Source: Mycetocola manganoxydans (GTDB lineage Bacteria > Actinomycetota > Actinomycetes > Actinomycetales > Microbacteriaceae). From it: a DNA stretch of 64,000 nt. The DNA lies in NCBI RefSeq assembly GCF_003667545.1, contig NZ_RCUV01000006.1, forward strand, positions 124,001 through 188,000, in the 5' to 3' direction. Under the pieces are notes generated by a model. It was not told where the DNA came from, ran no database searches, and was given only the letters and a program-made list of their open reading frames with translations. How positions within the stretch are numbered: position 1 is the first letter of the stretch; each line of letters begins with the position of its first letter. A program made the position numbers and the translations under genes. This document shows, one piece after another, positions 46,671-55,126 of this stretch.

Positions 46671-48341
46671 TCACGGGGAGGCGACGATCCCTCTCGCGTG
46701 CGCGATGGCATCCGGGGTGTCTTCGAAGATCCTGCCTCGCTCACGCAGGTGAGGGGCGGTCCCGAGCCTACGCAGGATTTCGCCGTGACCCGGCCGGACC
46801 CCGGAGACGAGCACGACGATGCCGCGGCGCTCGAGCCGCGCGATCGCGTCATCAAGCATGAGGCCGCCCGTCGCGTCGAGGGTCGTCACGCGACTCATCC
46901 GGAGGATGACGACGGAGACGTCACTCACGTCCGCGAGTTCGAGCAGGAAGCGGTGCGCGGCACCGAAGAAGAGCGGGCCGTCGAACCGGTACGCCACGAT
47001 GTTCTCGTCGGCTAGGGCTCGCTCTTCGTCGAAGTGGTCGGTGGTATCGAGGGGGACCTGTTCGAGCTGGGCCGATTGGGCGACGGCCCGCAGTGCGAGA
47101 ATCGCAGCGGCGGCGAGGCCGACAACGACGGCGGTGACGAGGTCGACGAGGACAGTGACCAAAAAGGTCAGCACGAGAACAACGGCATCCGAGCGGGTCG
47201 ATGCGAGGAGTGCCCGAACCGCTCCCACCTGGACCATCTGGATGGTTGTCGCCAGGAGAACGCCGGCGAGGGCGGCGAGCGGAATCAGTCCGACGAGCGG
47301 GCTGATCGCCAGCACGACGATGAGCAGGATGGCCGAGTGGCTGATGGCAGACAGCCGCGACGCGGCCCCCGCGCGTGCGTTCACGGCGGTTCGGGCGATC
47401 GCCGCCGTCGCAGGCACGCCACCGAAGAATGGGACGACCATGTTCGCGAGGCCCTGACCGAGTAACTCCCGGTCCGGATCGTGTTCCTCGCCGACGCGCA
47501 TGCCATCCGCAACCGTGGCGCAGAGGAGGCTCTCCAGCGCACCGAGCGCTGCGACGGCGATCGCGCTGGGCAGCAGGGATGCCGCATTGCCCCAATCGAG
47601 GAACGCAGCGGATGGACTGCCGATGGGTGCGGGGAGCTCGCCGATCGATGGCAGGGCGAAACCGGCACCGACCGCGGTCGCCGTCACAGCGATCACGGCG
47701 ATCAGCGACACGGGAAGCGACGGTTTCAGCCGCGCGACGATCAGGATCATCGCCGCGACAACGACGGTGATGACGGGCGGGATCCAGTTGGGGTCTTCGA
47801 GAAACCGAGCGACGGCGTCCGCAGCGAGGGGGAGGACCTGTTCCTGGTCACCGGGTGCAACGCCAAGCATGTTGGGTACCTGCTGGAGAGCGATCACCAC
47901 GGCGATTCCCACGGTGAAGCCCTCGATGAGCGAAGCAGGGAGGTAGCGAACGAACTTTCCGACCCCGCTCACCGCGAGGATGATCAGCAGGACACCCGCC
48001 ATCAGGCCGACCTGCAGAACACCGCCGACGCCGAAGTTGTGCACGACGGGAACGAGGACAACAGTCATCGCACCGGTCGGACCGGAGATCTGCAGGTTGC
48101 TGCCTCCGAAGATCGCGGCGATGATTCCAGCGAGGATGGCCGTCGTGAGTCCGGCGCCCGCTCCAAGCCCGGATGCCACCCCGAAGGCGAGCGCGAGCGG
48201 GAGAGCGACGATCGCGACGGTCGCGCCGGCGAGCAGATCACGGAGCGGACTCCGCGCCATGGCGGTGTAGTCGGAGACCCGGGGCAGAAGGCGTCCGAAT
48301 CGGCCCGCCCCGCGCCGGGCATCTGTCGGCCCGGTCGTCAC
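46671..48341 (-). CDS. SulP family anion transporter with STAS domain
   Basis: 556 aa, about 10-14 membrane helices from LRDLLAGATVAIVALPLALAFGVASGLGAGAGLTTAILAGIIAAIFGGSNLQISGPTGAM, the SulP start. A C-terminal STAS domain (about 430-545) contains VVILRMSRVTTLDATGGLMLDDAIARLERRGIVVLV with a Thr-Leu-Asp-Ala-Thr loop. Substrates in the family are sulfate, bicarbonate and other anions. Its GTG overlaps the stop of the upstream arsR-type gene, so both are on one transcript and the regulator probably controls it. Confidence 0.92.
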   Translation of the reverse strand: MTTGPTDARRGAGRFGRLLPRVSDYTAMARSPLRDLLAGATVAIVALPLALAFGVASGLGAGAGLTTAILAGIIAAIFGGSNLQISGPTGAMTVVLVPVVHNFGVGGVLQVGLMAGVLLIILAVSGVGKFVRYLPASLIEGFTVGIAVVIALQQVPNMLGVAPGDQEQVLPLAADAVARFLEDPNWIPPVITVVVAAMILIVARLKPSLPVSLIAVIAVTATAVGAGFALPSIGELPAPIGSPSAAFLDWGNAASLLPSAIAVAALGALESLLCATVADGMRVGEEHDPDRELLGQGLANMVVPFFGGVPATAAIARTAVNARAGAASRLSAISHSAILLIVVLAISPLVGLIPLAALAGVLLATTIQMVQVGAVRALLASTRSDAVVLVLTFLVTVLVDLVTAVVVGLAAAAILALRAVAQSAQLEQVPLDTTDHFDEERALADENIVAYRFDGPLFFGAAHRFLLELADVSDVSVVILRMSRVTTLDATGGLMLDDAIARLERRGIVVLVSGVRPGHGEILRRLGTAPHLRERGRIFEDTPDAIAHARGIVASP

Positions 48342-48688
48342 GCTCGCCGGCTCGCTGAGTCGTCCAGGCCGGCGAGGAGGTCTGCCCGGTCACGGAGTCC
48401 ATCGAGGATCATCTGCCTCGCGGTTGTCAGGATGGAGGACATCGCGGGGTGTCGAAGTGCGTAGAAGATGGTGTTCCCCTCGCGTCTGGTGCTCACGACA
48501 CCGGCGCGACGCAGCACCGCGAGCTGCTGGGAGAGATTCGACACCTCGGAATTGAGCGCTTCGGCGATCGATCCGACCGAACGCTCGCCGGAGACAAGTT
48601 GCTCAAGAACCTGGATGCGCACCGGGTGGCCGAGCGCTTTGAAGAGCTCTGCCTTGAGTTCAGCGACGGGCAGCTGACTTTGTTCCAT
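48338..48688 (-). CDS. ArsR/SmtB family transcriptional regulator
   Basis: 116 aa winged-helix repressor: AELFKALGHPVRIQVLEQLVSGERSVGSIAEALNSEVSNLSQQLAVLRRAGVVSTRREGNTIFYALRHP. The recognition helix is NSEVSNLSQQLAVL. No ELCVCD-type metal Cys motif is present in helix 3, so metal sensing is not indicated. ATG 48688 lies 1 nt from a perfect operator and 7 nt from a -10 box: leaderless and autoregulated. First gene of an operon with the SulP transporter. Confidence 0.93.
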   Translation of the reverse strand: MEQSQLPVAELKAELFKALGHPVRIQVLEQLVSGERSVGSIAEALNSEVSNLSQQLAVLRRAGVVSTRREGNTIFYALRHPAMSSILTTARQMILDGLRDRADLLAGLDDSASRRA

Positions 48689-48689
48689 G

Positions 48690-48724
48690 TATCTAGCTAT
48701 ATCGCTAGATAGCTAGATATGCAA
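48690..48724 (-). promoter_or_regulatory. arsR-sulP promoter with embedded operator
   Basis: Minus strand: TTGCAT (48724-48719), 17-nt spacer, TATAGC (48701-48696), 7 nt to ATG 48688. The inverted repeat TATCTAGCTAT/ATAGCTAGATA (48690-48700 and 48709-48719, 8-nt spacer) covers the spacer and the -10 box, as expected for repression by the ArsR protein. Confidence 0.8.
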
Positions 48725-48742
48725 CTAATGAACGTCGCGCGA

Positions 48743-49081
48743 TCAGAGAAAAGCGGATGCCGCGACGCGGTAACCCCCGTCGGCACGCGTCACGAGCGGG
48801 GTCCCCTCAGCGCGGTAGTGCTGCAGGGCTTCGTCGTCATGGCAGGACGGCGGCAGCCCGCCGGCGCGAACGACGCGCCACCACGGCACCTCGCCGCCGT
48901 ACCGGGACATGACCCGCCCGACGCCGCGGGCTGACCGCGAGCCGAGCGTTGCGGCGACCTGGCCGTAAGCCATGACGCGCCCAGGGGGGATACCAGCGAC
49001 AACATCGAGGACGGCGTCGACGAATTCGTCCGGCCCGAGCCGGTCGGGGTCAGAGCTTGCGGACGGCGATGGTCTCGCCAT
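48743..49081 (-). CDS. Alkyltransferase-like (ATL) protein
   Basis: 112 aa from ATG 49081, overlapping the GNAT gene by 32 bases. It has the DNA-binding fold of O6-methylguanine methyltransferase: FVDAVLDVVAGIPPGRVMAYGQVAATLGSRSARGVGRVMS. The active-site motif PCHRV is replaced by PWWRV, so the acceptor Cys is gone. ATL proteins bind O6-alkylguanine and flag it for nucleotide excision repair. The alternative starts upstream fall deep inside the GNAT gene. Forms an operon with it. Confidence 0.87.
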   Translation of the reverse strand: MARPSPSASSDPDRLGPDEFVDAVLDVVAGIPPGRVMAYGQVAATLGSRSARGVGRVMSRYGGEVPWWRVVRAGGLPPSCHDDEALQHYRAEGTPLVTRADGGYRVAASAFL

Positions 49082-49499
49082 ACTGCGTCTCGCCGACGGG
49101 CTCGAATCCGACGTGGAGGAAGAACTGCTCCGGTCCGGATTCGCCGGGCTCGAAGATGACATTGACATGGTCGAAGCCGCGCTTGGCGGCTTCCTCGCTT
49201 AGCGCCTTGACGGCGTAGGTGCCGACGCCGCGACCCTGGTCGTCTGCATCGACGTTGATCCGCCACAGGATGCTCGCGAACTCGTCGTCACTGTCCTGGT
49301 CGAAGTTCGCCTGGACAAAGCCGACGACCTCGTCACCGTCGAGAACGACCCGCTGCCAGCTCGTTTCGGGGTTCACGACCGCTGCGGCCACCGAATACGA
49401 CACCGGGGCGACGAACTGTTCCTGGCCGGGCTTCAGGGTCAGTGCATTGACCGCGACGATGGTTGAGGCGGACAGTTCTTCAAGTCTGAGCTCAGGCAT
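49050..49499 (-). CDS. GNAT family acetyltransferase
   Basis: 149 aa from ATG 49499, chosen because a TACCCT box lies 7 nt upstream and the fold starts here (MPELRLEELSASTIVAVNAL). The acetyl-CoA loop is INVDADDQGRGVGTYAVKALSEEA, and VIFEPGESGPEQFFLHVGFEPVGE is motif B. The EPGES/EPVGET pattern is like spermidine-acetyltransferase relatives, but the substrate is unknown. Runs into the ATL gene. Confidence 0.87.
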   Translation of the reverse strand: MPELRLEELSASTIVAVNALTLKPGQEQFVAPVSYSVAAAVVNPETSWQRVVLDGDEVVGFVQANFDQDSDDEFASILWRINVDADDQGRGVGTYAVKALSEEAAKRGFDHVNVIFEPGESGPEQFFLHVGFEPVGETQYGETIAVRKL

Positions 49500-49506
49500 G
49501 CAGCCA

Positions 49507-49512
49507 AGGGTA
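49507..49512 (-). promoter_or_regulatory. -10 box of leaderless GNAT promoter
   Basis: TACCCT on the minus strand, 7 nt before ATG 49499. Confidence 0.45.
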
Positions 49513-49691
49513 TCGCCAAGTAGAGCCGGACGGGTAGCTCGGTTACCGGGCGTGACACAATTCACGCGCTGTTCACGCCCGCGATCGCAGGCAGGATGTG
49601 GCACGGCAAGATGTCTCGATATCAAGATAGTTGCGAGCCTCGGGTAAGCTGGACCGCGGCCGGTAAGGCCCCACAGACTAGGAGCTCTTCA

Positions 49692-50906
49692 TTGTCAAAA
49701 ATTAAGGTTGAAGGCACCGTCGTCGAACTCGACGGCGACGAGATGACCCGCATCATCTGGCAGTCCATCAAAGACACCCTGATCCACCCGTACCTCGACG
49801 TGAACCTCGAGTACTACGACCTCGGCATCCAGAAGCGTGACGAGACCGACGATCAGATCACGATCGACGCCGCTCACGCCATCCAGAAGCACGGCGTCGG
49901 CGTCAAGTGCGCGACCATCACCCCCGACGAAGCACGCGTTGAGGAATTCGGCCTCAAGAAGATGTGGCGGAGCCCGAACGGGACCATCCGCAACATCCTC
50001 GGCGGCGTCATCTTCCGCGAGCCGATCATCATCTCGAACATCCCGCGCCTCGTGCCGGGCTGGAACAAGCCGATCATCATCGGCCGCCACGCGTTCGGCG
50101 ACCAGTACCGCGCGACCGACTTCCTGTTCAAGGGCAAGGGAACCCTCACCGTCGAGTTCACCCCCGAGGACGGCTCCGAGCCCCAGAAGTTCGAGGTCTA
50201 CCAGTCCCCGGGCGACGGCATCGCACAGGTGCAGTACAACCTCGACGAGTCCATCCGTGACTTCGCGCGTGCGAGCCTCAACTACGGCCTGACCCGCAAC
50301 TACCCGGTGTACCTCTCGACCAAGAACACCATCCTCAAGGCATACGACGGCCGGTTCAAGGACATCTTCCAGGAGATCTTCGACGCCGAGTTCAAGGAGC
50401 AGTTCGACGCTGCCGGTCTGACCTACGAGCACCGCCTCATCGACGACATGGTGGCATCCGCCATGAAGTGGGAGGGCGGCTACGTCTGGGCCTGCAAGAA
50501 CTACGACGGAGACGTCCAGTCAGACACCGTCGCGCAGGGCTTCGGCTCGCTCGGCCTGATGACGAGCGTTCTGGCCACGCCGGACGGCAAGATCGTCGAG
50601 GCTGAGGCGGCGCACGGCACCGTGACCCGCCACTACCGCCAGCACCAGCAGGGCAAGCCGACGTCGACCAACCCGATCGCGTCGATCTTCGCCTGGACGC
50701 GGGGGCTCGCCCACCGCGGGAAGCTGGACAACAACGACGCGCTCATCGAGTTCGCCGCGACGCTCGAGGACGTCGTCATCAAGACGGTCGAGTCCGGCAA
50801 GATGACGAAGGACCTCGCGCTCCTCGTCGGACCTGACCAGGCATTCCAGACGACCGAGGAATTCCTCGCCGAGATCACGGCGAACCTCAAGACCCGCCTG
50901 GGCTAA
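49692..50906 (+). CDS. icd: NADP-dependent isocitrate dehydrogenase
   Basis: Oxidative decarboxylation of isocitrate in the TCA cycle. 404 aa, homodimeric eukaryote-like (type II) class. TTG 49692 is the start: AGGAG is 7 nt upstream and the family N-terminus [21 protein letters not shown] follows at once. Substrate-binding residues lie in [54 protein letters not shown] contains the metal-binding Asp. [11 protein letters not shown] is the NADP-binding region. A bidirectional hairpin follows. Confidence 0.97.
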   Translation: MSKIKVEGTVVELDGDEMTRIIWQSIKDTLIHPYLDVNLEYYDLGIQKRDETDDQITIDAAHAIQKHGVGVKCATITPDEARVEEFGLKKMWRSPNGTIRNILGGVIFREPIIISNIPRLVPGWNKPIIIGRHAFGDQYRATDFLFKGKGTLTVEFTPEDGSEPQKFEVYQSPGDGIAQVQYNLDESIRDFARASLNYGLTRNYPVYLSTKNTILKAYDGRFKDIFQEIFDAEFKEQFDAAGLTYEHRLIDDMVASAMKWEGGYVWACKNYDGDVQSDTVAQGFGSLGLMTSVLATPDGKIVEAEAAHGTVTRHYRQHQQGKPTSTNPIASIFAWTRGLAHRGKLDNNDALIEFAATLEDVVIKTVESGKMTKDLALLVGPDQAFQTTEEFLAEITANLKTRLG

Positions 50907-50920
50907 GCCCGGAAAAACGG

Positions 50921-50948
50921 ATGCCCCCGATCACGAGATCGGGGGCAT
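50921..50948. terminator. Bidirectional terminator between icd and the lipoprotein gene
   Basis: Perfect 12-bp stem ATGCCCCCGATC / GATCGGGGGCAT with an ACGA loop, between convergent genes. Confidence 0.88.
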
Positions 50949-50968
50949 TCGTCGTTGACGGGGCGGGG

Positions 50969-51388
50969 TCAGGGCTTGCAGACCGTCTGGACGTCGGCGA
51001 ACGTGGTCTGGATGTCGCCGAGAGCGTCGGTCAGTGCCGTCGTCTCGATGTTCTCGGGGTCGTCTGCGGCCGCACGCATCTCGACCGCGAAGGCATCGAG
51101 CGCCTTCTCGGCTGCGTTCGTCGTCTTCTTCACCTCTTCGTTGCTGATCTTCTCGTTCGCGCCGGAGAAGGATGCGGCGAGGTCGTCGACGGCGTCTGCG
51201 CCGGCGGCGGGATCGCTGCCGAACGACGTCACGCTCTCCGAGAGGTCTTCCTGGGCCTTCTCCATGGTGGTCTGCACGATGGTGCAGGCGTCGGCCGTCG
51301 ACTGGCCGCCGGCGCAACCCGTCAGCAGCAGTCCGGCGACAGCAAGGATGCCGAGAGCGGATACTCGGGCGGAACGGAGTGTGGGCAC
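50969..51388 (-). CDS. Small hypothetical lipoprotein
   Basis: 139 aa from GTG 51388, with AGAGGA upstream. A lipoprotein signal ends in LLLTGC with Cys25. The mature part is acidic and helical (DLSESVTSFGSDPAAGADAVDDLAASFSGANEKISNEEVKK...), with Cys near residue 33 and another near the C-terminus (QTVCKP) that may form a disulfide. It resembles the many short helical secreted proteins of actinobacteria; no family is recognised. Confidence 0.8.
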   Translation of the reverse strand: MPTLRSARVSALGILAVAGLLLTGCAGGQSTADACTIVQTTMEKAQEDLSESVTSFGSDPAAGADAVDDLAASFSGANEKISNEEVKKTTNAAEKALDAFAVEMRAAADDPENIETTALTDALGDIQTTFADVQTVCKP

Positions 51389-51508
51389 AGGAGATCCTCT
51401 GGTTTTCTCGGCGGGGGATTTGGCACACACACTATCAGCAGCTCTCTGGAAAACGCCGGGGGAGAGGTTCTGCCAAACTGGGAGTTCGGAGCAAAGAAAG
51501 CGGGCGCA

Positions 51509-52288
51509 ATGGCAGAGATCGTAATCGTCGAGAACGCACAGGCGGCTGGTGAGCTCGTCGCGGATGCGATCGCCTCACTGATTGCGTCGAAGCCGGATGC
51601 CGTGCTCGGCCTCGCGACCGGATCCACACCGCTGCCGGTCTACCAGGCGCTCGCGGCGAGGGCAGCGCAGCTCGACCTCGGCCGGGTCTCCGGCTTCGCG
51701 CTCGACGAATATGTCGGGCTGCCGGTCTCGCACCCGGAGAGTTACCGCTCGGTCATCACCCGTGAGGTCGTCGAGCCGATCGGGCTGGATCCGAAGCTCA
51801 TCCACGTGCCCGACGGAGCGGTCGACACCATCCAGTCGGCGGGCAGCGAGTACGAACGCGCGATCATGTCCGCCGGTGGCGTCGACCTCCAGATCCTCGG
51901 TGTCGGCACCGACGGTCACATCGGATTCAACGAACCCGGCTCGTCCTTCGCCTCGCTCACCCGAGTGAAGACTCTGACGGAGCAGACCCGCCGCGACAAC
52001 GCGCGCTTCTTCGACTCCCCGGACCAGGTTCCCATGCACTGCATCACGCAGGGACTCGGAACGATTCTGCGCGCCCGCCATCTCGTACTGCTCGCGTTCG
52101 GGGAGAAGAAGGCGGCGGCCGTCGCGGCATCCGTCGAGGGACCGCTGACGGCAATGGTTCCCGGGTCAGCGATCCAGTTGCACCCGCACGCCACCGTGGT
52201 TCTCGACGAGGCAGCCGCATCTCAGCTGCAGCTCGCGGACTATTACCGGTACACCTGGGCGAACAAGCCCGAGTGGCAGGGCATCTGA
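51509..52288 (+). CDS. nagB: Glucosamine-6-phosphate deaminase
   Basis: Converts glucosamine 6-phosphate to fructose 6-phosphate and ammonia. 259 aa, ATG 51509. LGLATGSTPLPVYQAL binds phosphate, FALDEYVGLP holds the catalytic Asp, and ILGVGTDGHIGFNEPGSSFASLTR holds the His and Glu. The frame extends upstream over the lipoprotein gene antisense, which I reject. Pairs functionally with nagA at the right end of the window, though they are 11 kb apart. Confidence 0.95.
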   Translation: MAEIVIVENAQAAGELVADAIASLIASKPDAVLGLATGSTPLPVYQALAARAAQLDLGRVSGFALDEYVGLPVSHPESYRSVITREVVEPIGLDPKLIHVPDGAVDTIQSAGSEYERAIMSAGGVDLQILGVGTDGHIGFNEPGSSFASLTRVKTLTEQTRRDNARFFDSPDQVPMHCITQGLGTILRARHLVLLAFGEKKAAAVAASVEGPLTAMVPGSAIQLHPHATVVLDEAAASQLQLADYYRYTWANKPEWQGI

Positions 52289-52291
52289 GCT

Positions 52292-52349
52292 CGAGTTGCC
52301 CGGTTTCGCGGGTGCCAGGCGGGCGCAACCCGTGTAGGTGGGCAACTCG
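52292..52349. terminator. Hairpin between nagB and glcD
   Basis: Perfect 10-bp arms CGAGTTGCCC / GGGCAACTCG separated by 38 nt that hold smaller GC stems. It lies between convergent genes. Confidence 0.65.
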
Positions 52350-52355
52350 CGTTCT

Positions 52356-53711
52356 CTAGAACACCTTGCCGGGGTTGAGGATGCCCTGCGGGTCGAAGAC
52401 TCGCTTGATCTGACGCTGAAGGTCGAGCTGGTCATCGCCGAGCTCCAGGCCGAGCCAGCGCTTCTTGAGGATTCCGATCCCGTGCTCACCGGTGAGGGTT
52501 CCGCCGAGCCGGAGCGCCGTCGCAAACAATTCGTCTGCCGCCTGCCAGATCATGTCGGGGACTTCGGTGCCCTCGAAGATGAAGTTCGGGTGAAGGTTGC
52601 CGTCTCCGGCGTGAGCGACGGTGGGGATGCGGATGCCGTACCGCTGCTCGATCCGGACGATCTCCGCGAACATCGCTGGCAGCGCTGTGCGCGGCACGGA
52701 CACGTCCTCGATCAGCGTCGTCCCCAGGCGTTCCATCGCCGGGTGCATCGACCGGCGGACGGCGAGGAGGCGCTCGCCCTCGACGGGATCGGTCGACAGG
52801 GACGCCCGGCCGCCGAGGGAGTGCAGGATCGCGAGTGCTGCATCCGCTTCCTGCTGCGCGGCCGGCCCATCGGTCTGGACGACGAGGTGGGCTTCGCCCG
52901 TCGTGATCCCAGGCAGGGACAGCAGGGTCGAGACCGCCTCGAGCGAGGCGGAGTCCATCAGTTCCATGACGGAGGGCTGGATCCCCGCCGCTGTGATCGC
53001 GGCGGCCGCTGCCGCGGCATCCGTCACGCTGGGGAAATAAGAGGCGATCGTCGCGACGACGCCGGGGACGGCCCTGCGGATGCGCACCGTCGCTTCGACG
53101 ATGACACCGAGAAGCCCCTCCGAACCGACCATGAGCGCGGTCAGGTCGAGCCCGGTGACGCCTTTGACGCTGCGGTGGCCGAGGTCGAGCAGACGGCCGT
53201 CTGCGAGCACGACCTTGAGGCCGAGCACAGCGTCGCGGGTGACGCCGTACTTGGCGCACAACAGTCCGCCCGCGTTGGTGGCGATGTTGCCTCCGACCGT
53301 CGAGATCGCCTTCGAAGCGGGGTCAGGCGCGAACCAGAAGCCGCGCTCGCCGAGGATCTCATTGAACCGGCCGTTGAGGATGCCGGGTTCGACGACGGCC
53401 AGCTGGTCGGCTTCGTTGATCTCGAGGACGCGGTTCATCGCCATGGTGGAAAGCACGATCTCACCGCCGGACGCGATCGCGCCGCCGGCGAGCCCGGTGC
53501 CCGCCCCGCGGGTGACAACAGGAGTGCCGGTTTCCGTCGCGATACGCAGGACGGTCTGCACATCGGCGATCGACCGCGCGGAGACAAGGGCGAGGGGAGC
53601 GGATGCCGACCGGTGGCCGGACTTGTCTGCCTGCGCGATCGAGAGCGCCACGGCATCCGTCACGACGGCATCGCCGAGTTCGGCGACGAGCCTCGCGAGG
53701 ACGTCGGTCAC
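52356..53711 (-). CDS. FAD-linked 2-hydroxy acid oxidase/dehydrogenase (GlcD type)
   Basis: 451 aa from GTG 53711, which overlaps the yrdB-like stop (GTGA). The vanillyl-alcohol-oxidase FAD domain is VSARSIADVQTVLRIATETGTPVVTRGAGTGLAGGA and STVGGNIATNAGG. The C-terminal substrate domain has AHAGDGNLHPNFIF and TLTGEHGIGILKK, as in glycolate oxidase GlcD and D-lactate dehydrogenases. The exact hydroxy acid is unclear. Last of the purU-yrdB-glcD operon. Confidence 0.92.
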   Translation of the reverse strand: MTDVLARLVAELGDAVVTDAVALSIAQADKSGHRSASAPLALVSARSIADVQTVLRIATETGTPVVTRGAGTGLAGGAIASGGEIVLSTMAMNRVLEINEADQLAVVEPGILNGRFNEILGERGFWFAPDPASKAISTVGGNIATNAGGLLCAKYGVTRDAVLGLKVVLADGRLLDLGHRSVKGVTGLDLTALMVGSEGLLGVIVEATVRIRRAVPGVVATIASYFPSVTDAAAAAAAITAAGIQPSVMELMDSASLEAVSTLLSLPGITTGEAHLVVQTDGPAAQQEADAALAILHSLGGRASLSTDPVEGERLLAVRRSMHPAMERLGTTLIEDVSVPRTALPAMFAEIVRIEQRYGIRIPTVAHAGDGNLHPNFIFEGTEVPDMIWQAADELFATALRLGGTLTGEHGIGILKKRWLGLELGDDQLDLQRQIKRVFDPQGILNPGKVF

Positions 53712-54085
53712 GCCAGTTCCCGCCTGCCGTTCACCACTCCGCTGATGGTCGCGAGGAGACCGAACGCGACGGCGACGACCGGCACGCCGAGGTCCCACCA
53801 GGCGAGGGCTGCGGCACCCATGACGGCGATCTCGACGATCGCCTTTCCGTAGACGTCGACGGAGAACACGGCCTTGGGGGAGCGGAAGAGCCCCCAGAGC
53901 AGAATCGCGACGACGGGCAGCAGGAGGCCGATGACGATGTTCCAGGGCATCGGCCAGGACAGGAACCCCCAAATGCCGAGGCTGATCGCCGCGAAGATTT
54001 CGAGGAAGAAACGGAGGATGTCATTGGGGGTGACACTGACTTTGTCGCTGGATTCCGGCACCGGTCCAGTGTAGACGTTCGTCAT
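53708..54085 (-). CDS. YrdB/DUF2568 family membrane protein
   Basis: 125 aa from ATG 54085, which overlaps the purU stop (ATGA). Four helices: LRFFLEIFAAISLGIWGFL, WNIVIGLLLPVVAILLWGLF, IVEIAVMGAAALAWWDLG and PVVAVAFGLLATISGVVNG. The FRSPKAVFSVD loop matches the DUF2568 family. Function unknown. Confidence 0.87.
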   Translation of the reverse strand: MTNVYTGPVPESSDKVSVTPNDILRFFLEIFAAISLGIWGFLSWPMPWNIVIGLLLPVVAILLWGLFRSPKAVFSVDVYGKAIVEIAVMGAAALAWWDLGVPVVAVAFGLLATISGVVNGRRELA

Positions 54086-54957
54086 TTGAAGATGATCGTG
54101 CGGGCGCCGTCGAGAAGCACGCGATCCTCCGCGAACCACTTGACGGCCTGGGTCAGGGTGCGGCTCTCTTCGTCCTGGCCGATGGCGACGAGTTCTGAAG
54201 CGCTTCGGGAATGGTCGACGCGGACGACGTTCTGCTCGATGATCGGCCCCTCATCGAGGTCGCTCGTGACGAAGTGCGCCGTCGCCCCGATGAGCTTCAC
54301 GCCGCGAGCGTGTGCCTGACGGTACGGGTTTGCGCCCTTGAAACCGGGGAGGAAGGAATGGTGGATGTTGATGGCCCGGCCGGCGAGGCGTTCACACAGC
54401 TCGGGGGAGAGGATCTGCATGTACCGGGCGAGCACGACCAGTTCGATGTCGAACTCGTCGACGACTTCGAGAATGCGGCGCTCGAATGCGGCCTTCGACG
54501 CGGCATCCGTCACCGGCCGGGACTCGAACGGAACCCCGTAGAACGCGGCAATGTCACGGAGCGTTCCGTGGTTCGAGAGCACGAGCGGGATCTCGACGCT
54601 CAACTGCCCCGCACGCTGCCGGAACAGCAGGTCGTTGACGCAGTGCGCCGCCGTCGATGCGAGCACGAGCGTACGCAGCGGGCGGCCCACGTCGTCGAGC
54701 CGCCAGGTCATCTCGTACTCCTCCGCGATCGGAACGAGGACCGCCTCGAACTCGGCTCGATCGCCGGGGGATTCGACCTGCAGTCGCATGAAGAACCGGC
54801 CGGTGTCAGCGCTGGAGAACTGCTGGCTCTCGGTGATGTTGCCTCGAGCAGAGACGATCGCCCCGCTGATCGCGTGAACGATGCCCGGGCGGTCGGCGCA
54901 GACGAAGGTCAAAACCCAGTGGTTGAGGGGCTCACGGGGGGCGTCGGGGATAGTCAC
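54082..54957 (-). CDS. purU: Formyltetrahydrofolate deformylase
   Basis: Hydrolyses 10-formyl-THF to formate and THF, balancing one-carbon units. 291 aa. N-terminal ACT domain (WVLTFVCADRPGIVHAISGAIVSARGNI). The formyltransferase-like domain has the Asn-His pair in AINIHHSFLPGFKGANPYRQAH and Asp in VTSDLDEGPIIEQ. GTG 54957 is preceded by AGGAGC directly and by a TAGCCT box 6 nt away, which favours leaderless initiation. First gene of a three-gene overlapping operon. Confidence 0.95.
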   Translation of the reverse strand: MTIPDAPREPLNHWVLTFVCADRPGIVHAISGAIVSARGNITESQQFSSADTGRFFMRLQVESPGDRAEFEAVLVPIAEEYEMTWRLDDVGRPLRTLVLASTAAHCVNDLLFRQRAGQLSVEIPLVLSNHGTLRDIAAFYGVPFESRPVTDAASKAAFERRILEVVDEFDIELVVLARYMQILSPELCERLAGRAINIHHSFLPGFKGANPYRQAHARGVKLIGATAHFVTSDLDEGPIIEQNVVRVDHSRSASELVAIGQDEESRTLTQAVKWFAEDRVLLDGARTIIFK

Positions 54958-54963
54958 GCTCCT

Positions 54964-54969
54964 AGGCTA
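54964..54969 (-). promoter_or_regulatory. -10 box of leaderless purU operon promoter
   Basis: TAGCCT on the minus strand, 6 nt before GTG 54957. Confidence 0.55.
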
Positions 54970-55126
54970 TTGCAGTCGGATGCTGCCGGACGCCCTGTTG
55001 GCGCTCGCTCCGTTAGACTGGTCGACGGTCAGCGCATTCCGCTCGGCCCTGGGCGCGCACATCGGCGCGTAGACGAACTCGGCTCTCGCTTCGGCGGCCG
55101 AGTGAACGCCGTCGTTGGACTTCCCG

